The translations under genes were made by a program, and so were the position numbers. Of a stretch of 64,000 nucleotides of DNA, positions 1-11,465 are shown one piece after another. The notes under the pieces are model-generated. The model saw nothing but the letters and a program-made list of their open reading frames with translations, ran no database searches and was not told the DNA's origin. Position 1 is the first letter of the stretch. The number at the start of each line of letters is the position of its first letter. Source of the stretch: Vombatus ursinus. Lineage: Eukaryota > Chordata > Mammalia > Diprotodontia > Vombatidae. The stretch lies in the NCBI RefSeq assembly GCF_900497805.2, contig NW_020947390.1, positions 866,677 to 930,676 of the forward strand, given 5' to 3'.

Positions 1-34
1 CCTGTGAGGCAGTACCTGAACTGATTCTCAGTAA

Positions 35-178
35 CAAGACACTTATTACCTAACCGTATGACCTTGGACAAACCATTTAATTACTTGGAGTCTCAGTTTT
101 CTCATCTGGAAAATGAGGGATTGAAATAGATGTTTTTCAAGGTCTCTTCCAACTCCTAATCTATGGTCCTATGATAGG
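35..178 (+). repeat. CORE-SINE, 3' part
   Basis: The CORE motif is recognisable: 'gtatgaccttggac', then 'tctcagttttctcatctgg', then 'aaatgagggattg'. It ends in the marsupial-type tail 'ggtctcttccaactcc...ctatggtcctatgat'. The tRNA-derived head is missing or too degraded to see. Such SINEs are Pol III-type non-autonomous elements moved by LINE enzymes. Bases 180-330 hold a further weak minus-oriented CORE fragment ('gggaactgaggcact'). Confidence 0.7.
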
Positions 179-334
179 TATCATTGTTTCCATTGTGCCA
201 ATAAGGGAACTGAGGCACTAAGAGGCCGTGATAAAGTATCAGAGGGAGAATATGTACAAAAGTCTTTTAAAGTCTGCTTCTAAAACCCTCTTATGGCATA
301 ATACCTTTGTAGAGAAATGAAGCAATATATGGAG

Positions 335-528
335 TGGTATCAGACAGCACTAATGTAGGACAGAGTTCTCAGTTTCTGTCATTGTCTCTCTGCTGTGTGG
401 CCTTGGACAATGAGTTTGACCTGTGTGGATCTCAGTTGCCTCATCTTTCAGATGATGATGCATTATGTCTCTGAAGTCAGGGGATGAATCACATCATCTT
501 TTGATATACATTCTAGTTCTAAAATCTA
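335..528 (+). repeat. CORE-SINE, degraded
   Basis: The core 'gctgtgtggccttggacaat' and 'ctcagttgcctcatcttt' is followed by a tail ending 'tagttctaaaatctataatt', which matches the ends of the other 'ggtcccttcc'-tailed SINEs in this window. It abuts the 5' end of the L1 that starts near 541. Confidence 0.6.
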
Positions 529-811
529 TAATTCCTGGCCTCAGCACACACCAGGAGCCAACACTAGGACCTGAGCTTAGCACCAGCTAAGCTACCAGAT
601 CCCTGTGGCCTCCAACAGCACTAGCCACCCCCACCCCACTCCCTCAGTGCAGCACCAGACACCAGAGTCCTATGTGGGCCTCAGTGCAACATCAGTAGCA
701 CCAGGTAAACAGTCAGGGCCTGTAGCCCCCGGCACAGGAAGCCTGAAACAGTGCTCTTTCCACCCTGGGAGCACAGCTCAGATTTAAAAGAAACAAAAAA
801 GAACAAAAACA

Positions 812-1615
812 ATGAGCAATAAACATCAAAAAATAAAAGAATCTGACCATATAAAGTTATTATGGTGACAGGACAGGGAATATCAAGGCACAAACTCAGA
901 AGAGGACAATAATATCAAAACACATATGGACAAAGTCCATCCCCCCCAAAAAAAAAATAAAATGGGAGGTGATCTCAAGCCTAGAAAGAACTCATGGAAG
1001 AGCTCAAAAAGGAGCTTAAAAATCATATAAGAGAGGTAGAAGAAAAATCAGGTAAAGAAATGAGAGTGATGCAAGAGGATTATGTAAAAAGAGTCAATAG
1101 CTTGGAAGAAAAAAAACTGCTTAAAAACTAGAATTGGTCAAATGGAAAAAGAGACATAAAATTCTATTAAAGAAAAGAGCTCCTGAAAAAGTACAATTAG
1201 ACAAATGGAAAAGGAAGTACAAAAGCTAACTGAGGAAAACAACTCCTTAAAAGTTAGAATTGGGCAAGTGGAAGTTAATAACTCTAGGAGACATCAAGAA
1301 TCAACCAAACAAAATAGAAAAAAATATAAAATGTCTCACTGGAAAAGAACAACTGATCTGGAAAATAGATCAAGGAGAGACAATGTCAGAATCAGTGGAC
1401 TACCTGAAAGCCATAATCAAAAGGAGGACCTGGACAGCATCATTCAAGAAATTATCAAGGAAAACTCCCCTGATATCCTGGAACCAAAGGGCAAGATAGG
1501 CATTGAAAGAATCCATAGATCACCTCAGGAAGGAGATCCTAAAATAAAAACTCCAAGGAATATTATGGCCAAATTTCAGAACTCTCAGGTCAAGGGAAAA
1601 ATATTGCAATAATTA
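812..1615 (+). pseudogene. L1 ORF1 remnant
   Basis: It starts with 'MSNKHQKIKESD' and carries stop codons and frame changes in the coiled-coil part (the frame is lost near 1130-1200). A clean block follows at 1205-1615: a heptad-rich coiled coil ('MEKEVQKLTEENNSLK'), then RRM-type sequence including 'RSRRDNVRISGLPE' and 'KIGIERIHRSP'. ORF1p is the trimeric RNA chaperone of L1 particles. The last domain is lost at the deletion, so this cannot encode a complete protein. Confidence 0.8.
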
Positions 1616-1617
1616 GG

Positions 1618-3830
1618 AAATATTTTGCCCAATTATATGCCTATGAATCTGACAATCTGAGCAAAATCAATGACTCTTTAGTAACATATATCCTAGAAAT
1701 CATATATATAACCTAGAAATCACATTATTATTTCAAGAGATGCTGAAAAAGCTTTTCACAAAATATAGTACCCATTCTTTTTAAAAACATAGGAATAAAG
1801 GGAGTGTTCCTTAAAATTATAAGCAGTACCTATCTAAAACCACTAGCAAGCATATTATGTAATGTGTATTATAAGCCAGAAAGTCAGGGATGAAGCGAGG
1901 ATGGCCATTATCATCACTATTATTCAATATAGTAGTAGAAATGTTAACTATAGTGATAAGAGAAGAGAAATAAATCAAATGTATTAGAATAGGCAATGAG
2001 GAAACAAAACTATCACCCTTTTGCAAATGATATGTTGGTATACTTAGAGAACTCTAGAGCATCAACTAAGAAATGACTTGAAATTATTGACAACTTTAGC
2101 AAAGTAGCAGGACATAAGATAAACCCACATAAATCATTAGTATTTCTTTATATGACCAATAAAGCCCAGCAGCCAGAGTTAGAAAGAGAAATTCCATTCA
2201 AAATAACTGTAAACAATATAAAATACTTGAGAGTATACCTACCAACACAAACCCAGGAACTATATGAACACAATTATAAAACTCTTTTCCCATAAAGTCA
2301 GATCTAAATAATTAGAAAAATATGAATTGCTTATGGGTAGGCTGAGCCAATATAATAAAAATGGCAATTCTGCCTAAACTGATTTATTGAGTGTCATACC
2401 AATCAAACTATCAAAATTTATTTTATAGAGCTTCTAAAAGATAATAACAAAATTCATCTGGAAGAACAAAAGGTCAAGAATATTAAGTGAATTAATGAAA
2501 GAAAATACAAAGGAAGGTTGCTTAGCAGTACCAGATCTCAAACTATGTTATAAAGTGGCAATTATCAAAACTATCTGGCACTGGCTAAGAAATAATAGAA
2601 AATATATCGGTGGAATAGATTAGTTATACATGACACAGTAGTAAATGACCAAAGTAATCTAGTGTTTGATAAACCCAAATACCTTAGCCTTTGGGATAAG
2701 AACTCACAATTTGACAAAAACTGCTGGGAAAACTGAAAACAATAGGGCAGAATCTAGGTATAGACCAATATCCCACCCCATATACCAACTTAAGGTCAAA
2801 ATGGGTACATGATTTAGACATAAAGTGTGACACCATAACAAATTAGAAGAACAAGGAATAGTCTACCTGTCAGATCTATGCAGAAGGGAAGAATTCATAA
2901 GCAAACAAGTGAGAGAGAGAATTATAAAATATAAAATAGATATTTTTGATTATATCAAATTAAAAAAGCTTTTGCACAAATAAAACCAGCGCAACCAAGA
3001 TTAAAAGATAAGCAGAAAGCTGGGAAACAATCTTTACCACAGCTATCTCTGATAGAGACAATATGATAAAATTGGTAATTCTGACATTTCTCATTTCTCA
3101 AATATATGTAGAACAGAGGCAAATTTATAAGAGTACAAGCAATTCACCAATTGATAAATGGTTAAAGGGTATGAACAGGCAGTTTTCAGATGAAGAAATC
3201 AAAGTTATCTATAGGCACATGAAGAAGTGCGCTAGATTCACTTTCGATTAGAGAAATGCAAATTAAAAGAACTCTGAAATACCACCTCACTCCTATCAGA
3301 TTGGCTAATATGACAAAAGAGGAAAATGATAAATGTTAGAAAGGATGTAAAAAAAAATTGGGATATTAATGAACTATTGCTGGAGTTGTAAACTAATCCA
3401 ACCATTTTGGAGAGCAATTTGGAACTATGCCCAAAGGCAACCAAACTGTACTCTTTGATCCAGCAATATCATTACTAGGTCTGTATGCCAAAGAGATCAT
3501 AAAAAAAGGGAAAAGAACCCACATGTGCAAAAAGAAATATTTATAGCATCCCTTTTTGTGGTGGCAAAATATTGGAAATTGAGAGGATGCCAATCAATTT
3601 GGGAATGGCTGAACAAGCTGTGGTATATGAATATGATGGAATACTATTGTGCAATAAGAAATGAAGAGGCAGATTTCAGAAAAACCTAGGAAGACTTGTG
3701 TGAATTGATATAAAATGAAATGAACAGAACCAGGAAAACATTGTATCCAGTATCAGCAACATTCAGTGATGATCACTTCTGGATGATTTAGCTCTTCTCA
3801 GCCACACAATGATCCAAGACAAGTCTAAAG
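1618..3830 (+). pseudogene. L1 ORF2 remnant (RT and C-terminus)
   Basis: The reverse transcriptase is recognised by a GxRxGxPLSPLLFNIV-like block (about 1885-1935) and the catalytic box 'FANDMLVYLEN' near 2020-2055, where the usual FADD is FAND and one extra T breaks the frame. The C-terminus includes the stretch from 'NPTILESNLE' on, 'EWLNKLWYMNMMEYYCAIRN' (about 3600-3660) and the segment to about 3830. The endonuclease is absent. Many stops and frame changes show it has long been inactive. Confidence 0.85.
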
Positions 3831-4139
3831 GACTCAAGAAGGAAAATGCTACTACATCCAGATAAAAAACTGAAGGACTCTGAATGCATATTAAAGCATA
3901 CTTTTTCACTTTAATCTTTATTGTGTTTGTTTTTTCCTTTTGAGCTGTTTGTTCTTTCACAACTGTGATTAATATGGAAATATGTTTTACATGATAACAC
4001 ACACATGAGTTATATCAAATTGCCTACCCATTTTCTGAAGAGGGAATGGGAGGGAGAAAAATTTGGAACTCAAAATCTTGTAAAAATTAATGCTAAAAAT
4101 TGTTTTGACATGTAATTGGAAAAAATAAAATACTATTTA

Positions 4140-5084
4140 AATGATTCTATGCTGAGATTGTTCCCTTTGATTTTCTTTTAAATATCCAGTGCCTTCTGGA
4201 GGACATTTGTATGAGGGACACGAAATTGGTGGGAGGGGGAGTAAAGTCAATTAGTATATTTCAAGAAGATAATGCCAGGCTTGAGATGATCACAGCTTTC
4301 ATCATTACTTACCCCTCCCCAATTTTAATTAATTCTGTGTGGACTTTAAAGAAGCATGAACTATGAGACCAGACTGAAACAGACTGCTGTAAACCTCCCC
4401 ACCCTAGGGCAAAAAACATATGAACAAACAAACAAGCAAACAATAACAACAAAAAACAAACAAACAAACAAAAAAGCAGATAGACCCAGGAACTATCACC
4501 ACAGTTGGCACCGCTGTCATAGTCATACACCTCACAATCTCAATCAATTTCATCTCTTCACTCCTCCTAATTCCCCTCATCTTACTCCCACTCTTCTCCC
4601 CTTCACCCCAGGCATAAACTGTTAAAAGTTTGAAGTCTTCTCATTATCTCTTTCCCTTGAACATCCTGCTGGAACTGCAGGTGCATTCACTTGCCTTTCA
4701 ATTCAGCTGTTTCCCCATAACCTCTGCTCGGTGGGATCATCGTAGTGGAACCATTGACATCCTTTAGAAGGTGCACCTGTGCCTTCTTCTTTATCAACAT
4801 GATATGATATTCTATGTAGTATGCCAGTAACAGTGGGAAACTACCTATCTTCAATCTATGAAGCCAAATGGCAACACCTTTATAACTTTAACCCTTAGTA
4901 TCCCGGGGCACTGATGGAATAAGCGATTAACCAAAGGTCATACCCCTTGTATGTTGCAGAAGTAGGAAATGGAGTCCTCAGTTTTCCTGTCTCCAAAGCC
5001 ATCCTTCCATCCACTATGCCACACCATTTCTCTATGTGTTACACTAACATTTCTTTAAAGAAAAAAAATGTCAAAGAATGTCAA
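4140..5084. other. No gene; unassigned with CAAA microsatellite
   Basis: The stretch holds an A-rich (CAAA)n-like run at about 4426-4474. The rest (4320-4430 and 4480-5080) contains C-rich text and a possible degraded SINE near 4905-5030 ('agtaggaaatggagtcctca'). I see no recognisable coding motif. Confidence 0.5.
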
Positions 5085-5295
5085 AGAAAACTGGAATAAT
5101 TAGAGCTTTTCCAAATAGACTGGGTCAACTCAAGCAGTGGAACATTCTCTCTCTTTGGATGATTTCAATTTAGAGACTGGAAAACCAGTTATCAAATATA
5201 TAGCACAGGATTCCTTTGGTATATAAGTTGGAAGATAAAGGCCATTGAGGTGATCATTTTCAACTCTCAGATTCAGTGATTCTGTGATTTTGATG
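5085..5295 (+). repeat. L3/CR1 LINE 3' end
   Basis: It matches the end of L3/CR1-type LINEs: 'attagagcttttccaaatag', a 'ggctgcctc'-like block, and the closing sequence 'caactctcagattcagtgat'. CR1/L3 elements end in short repeats rather than poly(A), as seen here ('gattctgtga'). It is 5'-truncated, which is usual for the family. Confidence 0.7.
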
Positions 5296-6111
5296 TGAAA
5301 TATTCACTTTTTGGCTTCTGCACTAATAAATTCTCAGAGCTTTTGTTATTTTTTAAAGTGATATGCTTTGAAAAAATAGATATATGCTCAGCTTTTAACT
5401 CTGCTACTCCCCACCCCCATCCCACCTCTACACAGTAAATTAAAACAACATTCTAACCAAGTATACATTTGGTGGTGTGATAAATGGACATTCATCATAT
5501 CTTTTACTTACCTTCATAGCTCAATTGGTTTCTAGTGGCTGTTCCATTTATACTTAGCCTTTGTATATATTAAATACTAGACTAGAGTGGAACATCTGTT
5601 ATGAATTAATCTAGTTATCCTGAACTAGAAACCTTCAATGGCAGTCTACTACCTGGTGCAAAGCCATCCATATTATAGTTTGACCTATTAAGGGTCATGC
5701 ATGTTTTGTCCAATCCTGAGTACATGGATCAGCCTAACCTAACTAAATTCATCATTCCTGTTTACCCTCTAGATTGGAGCTGTAATTGTCATTTATTGAT
5801 TGAGATGGGCATAAACCATACTAGGGACTAAATGATTTAATGGTGTTTGTTTTGTACCTCATGCTGCTGAATTGTTTTGGAAAAGGGTTAGCATTTCATT
5901 AAATTTTAGTTAATTAGTATCCTGAAATGACGTTATCAGAAAAAAAATCTTCATTATTTCATTGTGAGAAAAATTATAAATAACAAGTAGAACTAAATTT
6001 AAACTATTCTTATGGAAAAGATGGAAACATGTAGCCTAGACAATGATGCAATTAAGTTAAGAGAAATTAAAAACTGATTAAATGGTGAGACTGAAAAGAA
6101 TAATTTTAATG
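5296..6111. other. No gene; no recognisable repeat
   Basis: AT-rich sequence with no SINE core, LINE motif or open frame of note. It may be unique DNA or a repeat too old to recognise by eye. Confidence 0.4.
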
Positions 6112-6705
6112 TTTCAACATCATCTTGGTAAGAGGTTTCCCAAGGAGTGCCTCAAGGATATGTGCACATCTCATGCTTAATATTTTTACAAGTGACTTGG
6201 ATAAAGGCATTGATGGTATGCTTATCAAATATGTAGATAACACAGTGCTCAGAGGGTTTGCTAACCCACTGTATGACAGAGAGAGCGTGCAAAAAGATCT
6301 TGACAGGAAAGGTATTGGCCTCAAGGAAAAGAGATGAAATTTAGTAGGAATAAATGGAAAGGCTCACCCTTGAATTGAAAAAAAATAATCTTTATCAAGG
6401 GAGAATGGAAGAAGCATGGTTAGCCGTAAGTTTGTCAGAAAAAAAAGATGTACATGTTTTGTGAACTGCAAACTCAATATGATTCAACATTGTGATGTGA
6501 CATCCCAGAAAAGCTAATGTGATCTTGAGCTACATTCAAAGAAACTTACCAATAAGAAAGTCAGACCTCACTTAAAGGATAGTTCAATCTTTTGAGTGGA
6601 AACAAGTCAGACTTTGTTTTGTTCCCAAAGAACAAAACCAAGAGCAATAGATGAAAGTTACATAAAGGAGAATTTAGAATTGATGTTGAAAAAAAATCTG
6701 TGTAA
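6112..6705 (+). repeat. L3/CR1 LINE fragment
   Basis: The segment reads like the reverse-transcriptase part and downstream part of L3. '..GVPQG'-type DNA ('ggagtgcctcaagga') comes first, then a stretch related to 'FTSDLDKGIDGMLIKYVDNT' (about 6180-6245, the usual YADDT written YVDNT). The region follows with 'caagagcaatagatgaaagt', which corresponds to the family's 'aggagcaatgggtggaagtt'. Several frame changes are present. Confidence 0.75.
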
Positions 6706-6714
6706 AGTTAACCA

Positions 6715-7399
6715 ACCAAACACTAAGTGTTTATTTTATATTATGTACCAGGTACCATATGCTAAGTATTAGGGATGCAGACAAAACATGGAATATCTCC
6801 TGCCCTCCAGGAACTTATATTCTTATAAGAAGATTCAATATATTCACACATAAGTAGATAAAGGATATTGACAAAAGAAGTATAGAGCATTCAGAGAGGA
6901 GCACTAATGGCTATAAAGACAATAGGAATGGTCTCTTGAAGGAGATAACATGTGAAGTAAAATTTGAAGAGAGCTAGGGGTTCTGTGAGGCAGAGGTAAG
7001 GAAGAAAATATTCTAAACTTGAGGGACAACCTGTTAAAAAGCATGAGAGAGGGAGCTAGAATATCATGCATGGGAAACAGTAAGTAGCCTGACCACACTG
7101 GAACATGCATTGAATGCATAGGGATAGTAATGTATGGAACAAGCACTAGAGTCAGGCAGTAAAGGACCTGGGAGTTGCTAAATGCCAAATGGGAGTTTGT
7201 ACTTTATTTAAAAAGCAAAGAAGAGCTACTGAAGTTTTCCAAGTAAAGAATTGACATTAGTTTAGATATGTCAGTTTGGAATTACATGAGAGATACACTG
7301 GAGTGGGAGGAGACTGGATGCAGGTAAACATTTAGACATCTGTTGTTATAGTTCAAGTGAGAGATGATAAGGAACTAGACTAGGGTAATTTTGGTGTCT

Positions 7400-7452
<53 letters not shown>

Positions 7453-8270
7453 AAGAGATAAAAGTACATATAGGAGATACTGAGTAGATAGAACTGAGAA
7501 GACTTGTCAATTGATTGGAAGGAAAGCCAAGAAAAAAGTCAAGAATCACAGAATACTTGTGATGCTTGAGTGACAAGAATGATGGAGCTCTCAAGAGAAA
7601 TTATCATTAGGAAAAGGAATTGATTTGGGGCAAAACATAATTAGTTCTGTTTTGGATATTTTGAATGTGAGACAAATATGGAAACTCTATGTGGAGAAGC
7701 AGTTGCATATGCAAGACTGGAGATCAGGAGAGATGAGGCATTCATTCTCAGAGATATTGGAATCCATGGGAGTTAATTAGAGTGCCAAGAGGTGTACAAA
7801 TACAAGAGAATTGGGTTTAGGAGAGACACCTGGGGTATTCCTATATATATAAGGAACAGGACAAGGCTGATGAACCTTAAAAGAAGAATGAGAAGAATTA
7901 GTCTAAAACGTAGGAAGAAAGAAACTTCAGAGCAGTGCAGTTAAAACAAAAAGTAAGTGCACATTGCAGAGGGATCAAGAAAGTGCCATTGAATTTATCT
8001 ACAAACTGATCATTGATAATCTTGGAAAGGGCAATTTCAGGTAAATGATGGGGATGTAATTGGAAGATGGATTTTAAAGAATGAAAAAGTAAGTGTGAGG
8101 TGAAAAAGGGGAGATGAGAAACATAGACATTCATGTTTTGTTTTGTTTTTCCCTGTGAGTTTGGTTGTGACAGGGAAGAGAGACATAGGAAGATAACTTT
8201 GGGGGATAAAAGGATCAACTGAATATTTTTAAAAAGAGGAGAAGGACATCTTGGCATATGGGTTCTATTA
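6715..8270 (+). repeat. Unassigned old repeat family, long copy
   Basis: A non-coding repeat with a fixed block order seen several times in this window. Block A resembles 'tgtgccaggcactgtgctaa' plus 'ccctgccctcaaggagctt' (about 6740-6830). Block B concerns a 'gcattccaaacatggggg'-like part (about 6990-7080). Block C is a 'gagatgataa' part (about 7330-7390) and block D a 'ttgattggat...tctgttttggatattttgaa' part (about 7505-7670). A (TG)n run interrupts it at 7402-7449. I cannot name the family. Low similarity between copies suggests great age. Confidence 0.55.
7400..7449. repeat. (TG)n microsatellite
   Basis: About 24 uninterrupted TG units lie inside the unassigned old repeat. Being uninterrupted, it is likely length-variable between individuals. 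Confidence 0.95.
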
Positions 8271-8400
8271 ATAGGTGGTCTTCAAATAGAGGCTAGATGA
8301 TCATTTGTTCTGTATGTGATTCTTTGGAGGGTGGTATGAGTTGGACTAGTTAGCACTCAATAGTCTTTGGAGGACTAAATTCAGGGATTTTGTATTATTA
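8271..8400 (+). repeat. L3/CR1 LINE 3' tail
   Basis: It reads 'gtggtcttcaaatagaggct' then 'agatgatcatttgttc', 'gagttggactagttagcact' and an ending like 'attcagggattttgta'. This is the order of the L3 tail (family form 'ggtcttcaagcagaggctggatgacc...ggttggactagatgacc'). Confidence 0.65.
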
Positions 8401-8884
8401 TTATTTTTAAATTGTATCATTAAGATGCATGCTTCAAAACCATCATTCAGTTCCATAATGTATGGTGTGATTTAAAGTCTATAAAAAGGAATTAAATTTG
8501 AATGACATAAGTGCTCCAAGTCATAATTTAGGATAAGCATTGAAATGACATATAACATAGAACAGGAATAATTTGCCTAGAATACACTTGCCATTATCAG
8601 TTACCTTTTCTATGCCCCTTATATTCATAGGAGTGTTAGTGTCCTGCAGTCTCTGACACAGGGTATGCCTCAAAGCCAAGGGTCACACTCAGAATGTGTT
8701 GCTGCTGGTTTCATGGCATTGGATATCATTGCCTGGCCTTTGGTGTATTCTGTGTCTAAGTCCCAGGAGAACTTTTAGCAGAGCTTCCTTGTCCTGCCTC
8801 CTATGAAAGCCCTCTACTCTGTAACCACTGTATGGGAACACATTTTGAAACCCTGACCCATTGCTCTAGGTCTTTCTTTTCTAA
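8401..8884. other. No gene; unassigned
   Basis: The stretch 8640-8870 is richer in CTG-type words than its surroundings and could be part of an old LTR or SINE. No diagnostic motif is visible. Confidence 0.3.
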
Positions 8885-9125
8885 TGATAAAATGATTCAC
8901 ATTTATATAGCAATTGAAGTTCTACAAAACATTTGCTTCAGAGCATCCTGTTGAAGTGAGTAGAATAAGAATTGTTACCCCCATTTATAGATGATGAAAT
9001 TGAGGTCTTGAAAAGGTTAAAGGGTAAGAAATAATTTTCATGGGTAGACAATTAATGTTTGAGATAGGATTTGAAACCAGGTCTCATGACTCCCAAGTCC
9101 AGGTATCGAGTCACTAAGCCATTGG
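8885..9125 (-). repeat. THER/MIR-type CORE-SINE
   Basis: Read on the plus strand this is the reverse of the element: 'cacatttatatagcaattga' tail side, then 'ccatttatagatgatgaaat' core, then 'gaaaccaggtctcatgactc' and 'gtcactaagcca' at the tRNA-like head. It is close to full length (about 240 bp). Confidence 0.75.
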
Positions 9126-9137
9126 TGTCAAACTTTG

Positions 9138-9440
9138 TCCTACATTCTCAAAGAGGACCATGACATCAGGGAGATGATGACATGACTTGCAGTTGACTTT
9201 GATTTGAATGAGGGAGGGCTATGCAAAGTCACTAGCCTCACTTTCTCCTCCAGAGCAATCTGATTCCAATGGCCAGAGGACTAGAGATGGTCCAGGATGC
9301 AATGGGAGACCTTGGCCCATTTAAACTGAGGTCTTTTCAGATTCTCACTTTGAGTGAGGCAAAGGCCATTCAGTGAATAGGCCTCTTTAAGGAGTGAGTC
9401 AAGGGGTGGCCCTTTTAATTTAAAAAAAAAATCAAACTGG
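9138..9440 (+). repeat. Marsupial SINE, 'tttgtcct' type, near full length
   Basis: The head is 'tttgtcctacattctcaaag' with 'gaccatgacatcagggagat'. The body has 'cctcactttctcctccagag', 'ggagaccttggcccattt' and 'tgaggcaaaggccattcagt', and it ends in a T/A-rich tail near 9420. Two more copies of the family occur here (9800-9870 and minus strand 27070-27275), which supports a mobile family rather than unique DNA. I do not recall a secure name. Confidence 0.65.
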
Positions 9441-9794
9441 GAGGGGAAAATCCTCAGGGTTGCTGGTCAAAAGAGAAATAGTTACTATTTACATTCACTC
9501 TGAGCCTAGAGGGCCCAAAAAATACTCATTAATTGGTGCTTGGACAGGGAACTATTGTTATCCAAACCTTGAACTCAAGCTGAATTGGGTTTAAGGTTTG
9601 GTCTTTGAGAAAGAAATCTAACCAGTAAATCCCAAATTAACTATGTAGCTTTCAACCATCAAAATTTACCTTCCTTTAGGCAGAACACCCTCAGGGAAGG
9701 GAGAGAAGGGGAGGGAAGGGGAAGGGAGAGGAGGAGCTGCATTGCCCAACTGGAACTGGTCAGCTGGGTCCACATTCAGGCAGCTCAGACTACT
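9441..9794. other. No gene; unassigned, with small hairpin
   Basis: An imperfect inverted repeat lies at about 9578-9612 ('aaaccttgaactcaa' against 'ttgggtttaaggttt'). A purine-rich (GGGAA)n-like stretch lies at 9693-9738. There is no coding signal. Confidence 0.5.
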
Positions 9795-9870
9795 CATAGG
9801 TTGTGGTTTGTCCTTTGTTCTTGAAGAGGCACATGACATCAGGGAGATGATAACATGACTTGCAAACTCA
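9795..9870 (+). repeat. Marsupial 'tttgtcct' SINE, head only
   Basis: It repeats the first part of the SINE at 9138: 'ggtttgtcctttgttcttga' then 'catgacatcagggagatgat' and 'acatgacttgca'. The rest is missing. Two heads in the same direction 660 bp apart suggest either two insertions or one element split by the intervening sequence. Confidence 0.65.
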
Positions 9871-10429
9871 AATAAAAAGGGAAACAAATAAATGGTAAGT
9901 AAGGGTCCCTACAGGCTGTATATTGAAAGCATGAATTTGCTGATGGTTCACCATCAAATTACCCACAAGCCTTTCCCCAATATTTACATACTCCTTAAAT
10001 ACTTAGTTCTTTCATCTCCCCCTTATCTCATGGAGAATGACCTCACATCCTCCTCTACTGGATGCAGTGAGATTTCTGGACATGAGCTTCCCAGTTTTCC
10101 TTTTTTCCATATGTAAATTCTATTTTCTCTTCACTAATTTTCTTCTCTTTTCCTACTGTCTTTGAGGAGGGCATATCAGTCTTCATTTACAACATTAGTC
10201 CCTCTATTTTTGCATTTGATCTCAGCCTTGGACTTCGTTCCATTATTTATCCCCTTTCTCCCTTACACCCAAATTTTCTCCCTTTTCATTAGGTCTTTCT
10301 ACTTAAAAAAGCCTTTGCAACACTTAGCACAGTACTCTCATAGCAGAAGCACACAATAAATGAATACATGGCCACCAGATCCTCTAATTTTTTTCTGATT
10401 CTCCTCCAAGGAAAGGATTCTTCTCCTTT
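9871..10429. other. No gene; unassigned
   Basis: Pyrimidine-rich sequence on the plus strand. I see no diagnostic repeat motif apart from a possible old L2-type tail near 10310-10370 ('acttagcacagtactctcat'). Confidence 0.35.
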
Positions 10430-10648
10430 GCATTATAGACCACTTTGGCAGTCTGGTAAAGCTTATGAACCCTTTCTCAGAAAATTGTTTTTAAATGCAT
10501 AAAATAAAATATATTTTATTAAAAAGAAGCCAATTACACTAAAATATAATTATTGAAATTTTAAAAGTAACAACAAGTTCATAGACCCTCTGAAATCCAA
10601 CCACTGCCCAATCCATGGCACCCAAGTTAAGAACTCTTGCTCTAAAGA
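10430..10648 (+). mobile_element. hAT-like non-autonomous DNA transposon, old
   Basis: It has an A/T-rich centre ('aaatgcataaaataaaatat') between ends of the type seen in mammalian hAT relics: 'tggcagtctggtaaagctta' at the left and 'aagttaagaactcttgctct' at the right. Terminal inverted repeats are degraded, so the boundaries and orientation are approximate. Confidence 0.5.
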
Positions 10649-11257
10649 GATGATCCCTCTCTTCCAATTGCTGTGCTTGTCCTGATAGCTATGGACCAAC
10701 AATATCCGTTCACAGGTGGTAGATGTATTTTATTCTTCACCACATCCTTCATTGGACACTGTGTAGATTTCAAGTTCTTTTGCCACTGAAGCCTAAGTAA
10801 ATACTGCTGCCAATAAAAGTGGTATTGATGGATTTTTTTCCTAGGGAGGTTATTTCATTTGCTGAGCATTTCCCTTCCAGAAGGGATAATTCATATCCTA
10901 GGATTCAAATTCCATTTTCCCATTACTTATTCACATTTGCTGTTGTTATTTTGTAATTACATCCATGGCAAAACCCTTTGATATGTAAAGTGAAGGTTAA
11001 TGACATGGATTTTCTCTTCTTAGTGTCTGCGGATGATTTTTTCATTTTAAGTTTCTTAAATACATCCACTGCTAAAGGCTCTGGACACATGTACAACATA
11101 ACATAAAATAAATAAACAATAAAAAATCCAAACATATGAGTACAGAAATAGTTCAGACACTGATAACTTTTTACTCTTAAAAGATTCATCAAAAAAGAAA
11201 ATTATATGTATATGTATATATATATGTGTGTGTATTATATATATATATATGTATATT
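10649..11257. other. No gene; unassigned
   Basis: No SINE or LINE motif seen. A minus-strand frame of 89 codons (10923-11192) has no recognisable domain. A TA/TG microsatellite lies at about 11202-11256. Confidence 0.4.
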
Positions 11258-11340
11258 TGATTTGAACTAGATTTGAACTCAGATTTTCCTGACTGCTAGT
11301 CTAGTTTTCTATCTACTGCACCACCTAGCTTCCTCTGCCT
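11258..11340 (-). repeat. SINE head, minus strand
   Basis: The segment contains 'gatttgaactcagattttcc', 'tgactgctagtctagt' and 'ctatctactgcaccacctag'. This is the reverse complement of the usual head 'aggtggcgcagtggatag'. Confidence 0.75.
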
Positions 11341-11354
11341 AACTAATAATTATT

Positions 11355-11465
11355 TTGATAAAATTTAAATTCCTTGAAATTATAGATAATTTTGTTTTTG
11401 TTTCTGTATCCCCAGTATGTAGAACAATATTTGATGCATATTGGATGTTTAATAATTATTGCTTT
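11355..11465 (+). repeat. L2 LINE 3' tail
   Basis: It has the L2 closing sequence order: 'aaattccttgaaattataga', 'ctgtatccccagtatgtaga', 'gatgtttaataattatt'. L2 ends here in a short A/T tail. Only the last 100 bp remain. Confidence 0.65.

Larger units (their letters stand above)
541..4138 (+). mobile_element. L1 LINE, internally deleted
   Basis: This L1 has a 5' leader (541-811), an ORF1 beginning at the ATG at 812, ORF2 reverse-transcriptase and C-terminal sequence, and an A-rich 3' end ('acatgtaattggaaaaaata'). ORF1 keeps its coiled coil and the 'LENRSRRDNVRISGLPE' and 'IERIHRSP' motifs but stops before its C-terminal RNA-binding domain. At about 1612 the sequence jumps to the region just ahead of the reverse transcriptase (frame reads 'YFAQLYAYESDNLSKI'), so the endonuclease is gone. 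A second gap near 1700-1720 removes the fingers and lands in 'DAEKAFHKI'. It is about 3.6 kb, well short of the 6 kb or more of a complete L1. No clear target duplication was found. Confidence 0.85.

Noticed and set aside
605-787. Proline-rich open frame
   Set aside because: It lies in the L1 5' leader, upstream of the ORF1 start at 812, and has no family match.
9140-9440. Unique GC-richer exon candidate
   Set aside because: The same sequence recurs at 9800-9870 and on the minus strand at 27070-27275, so it is a SINE.
10923-11192. 89-codon minus-strand open frame
   Set aside because: No recognised domain; compatible with chance in AT-rich DNA. It overlaps no known repeat, so I leave the region as unassigned.
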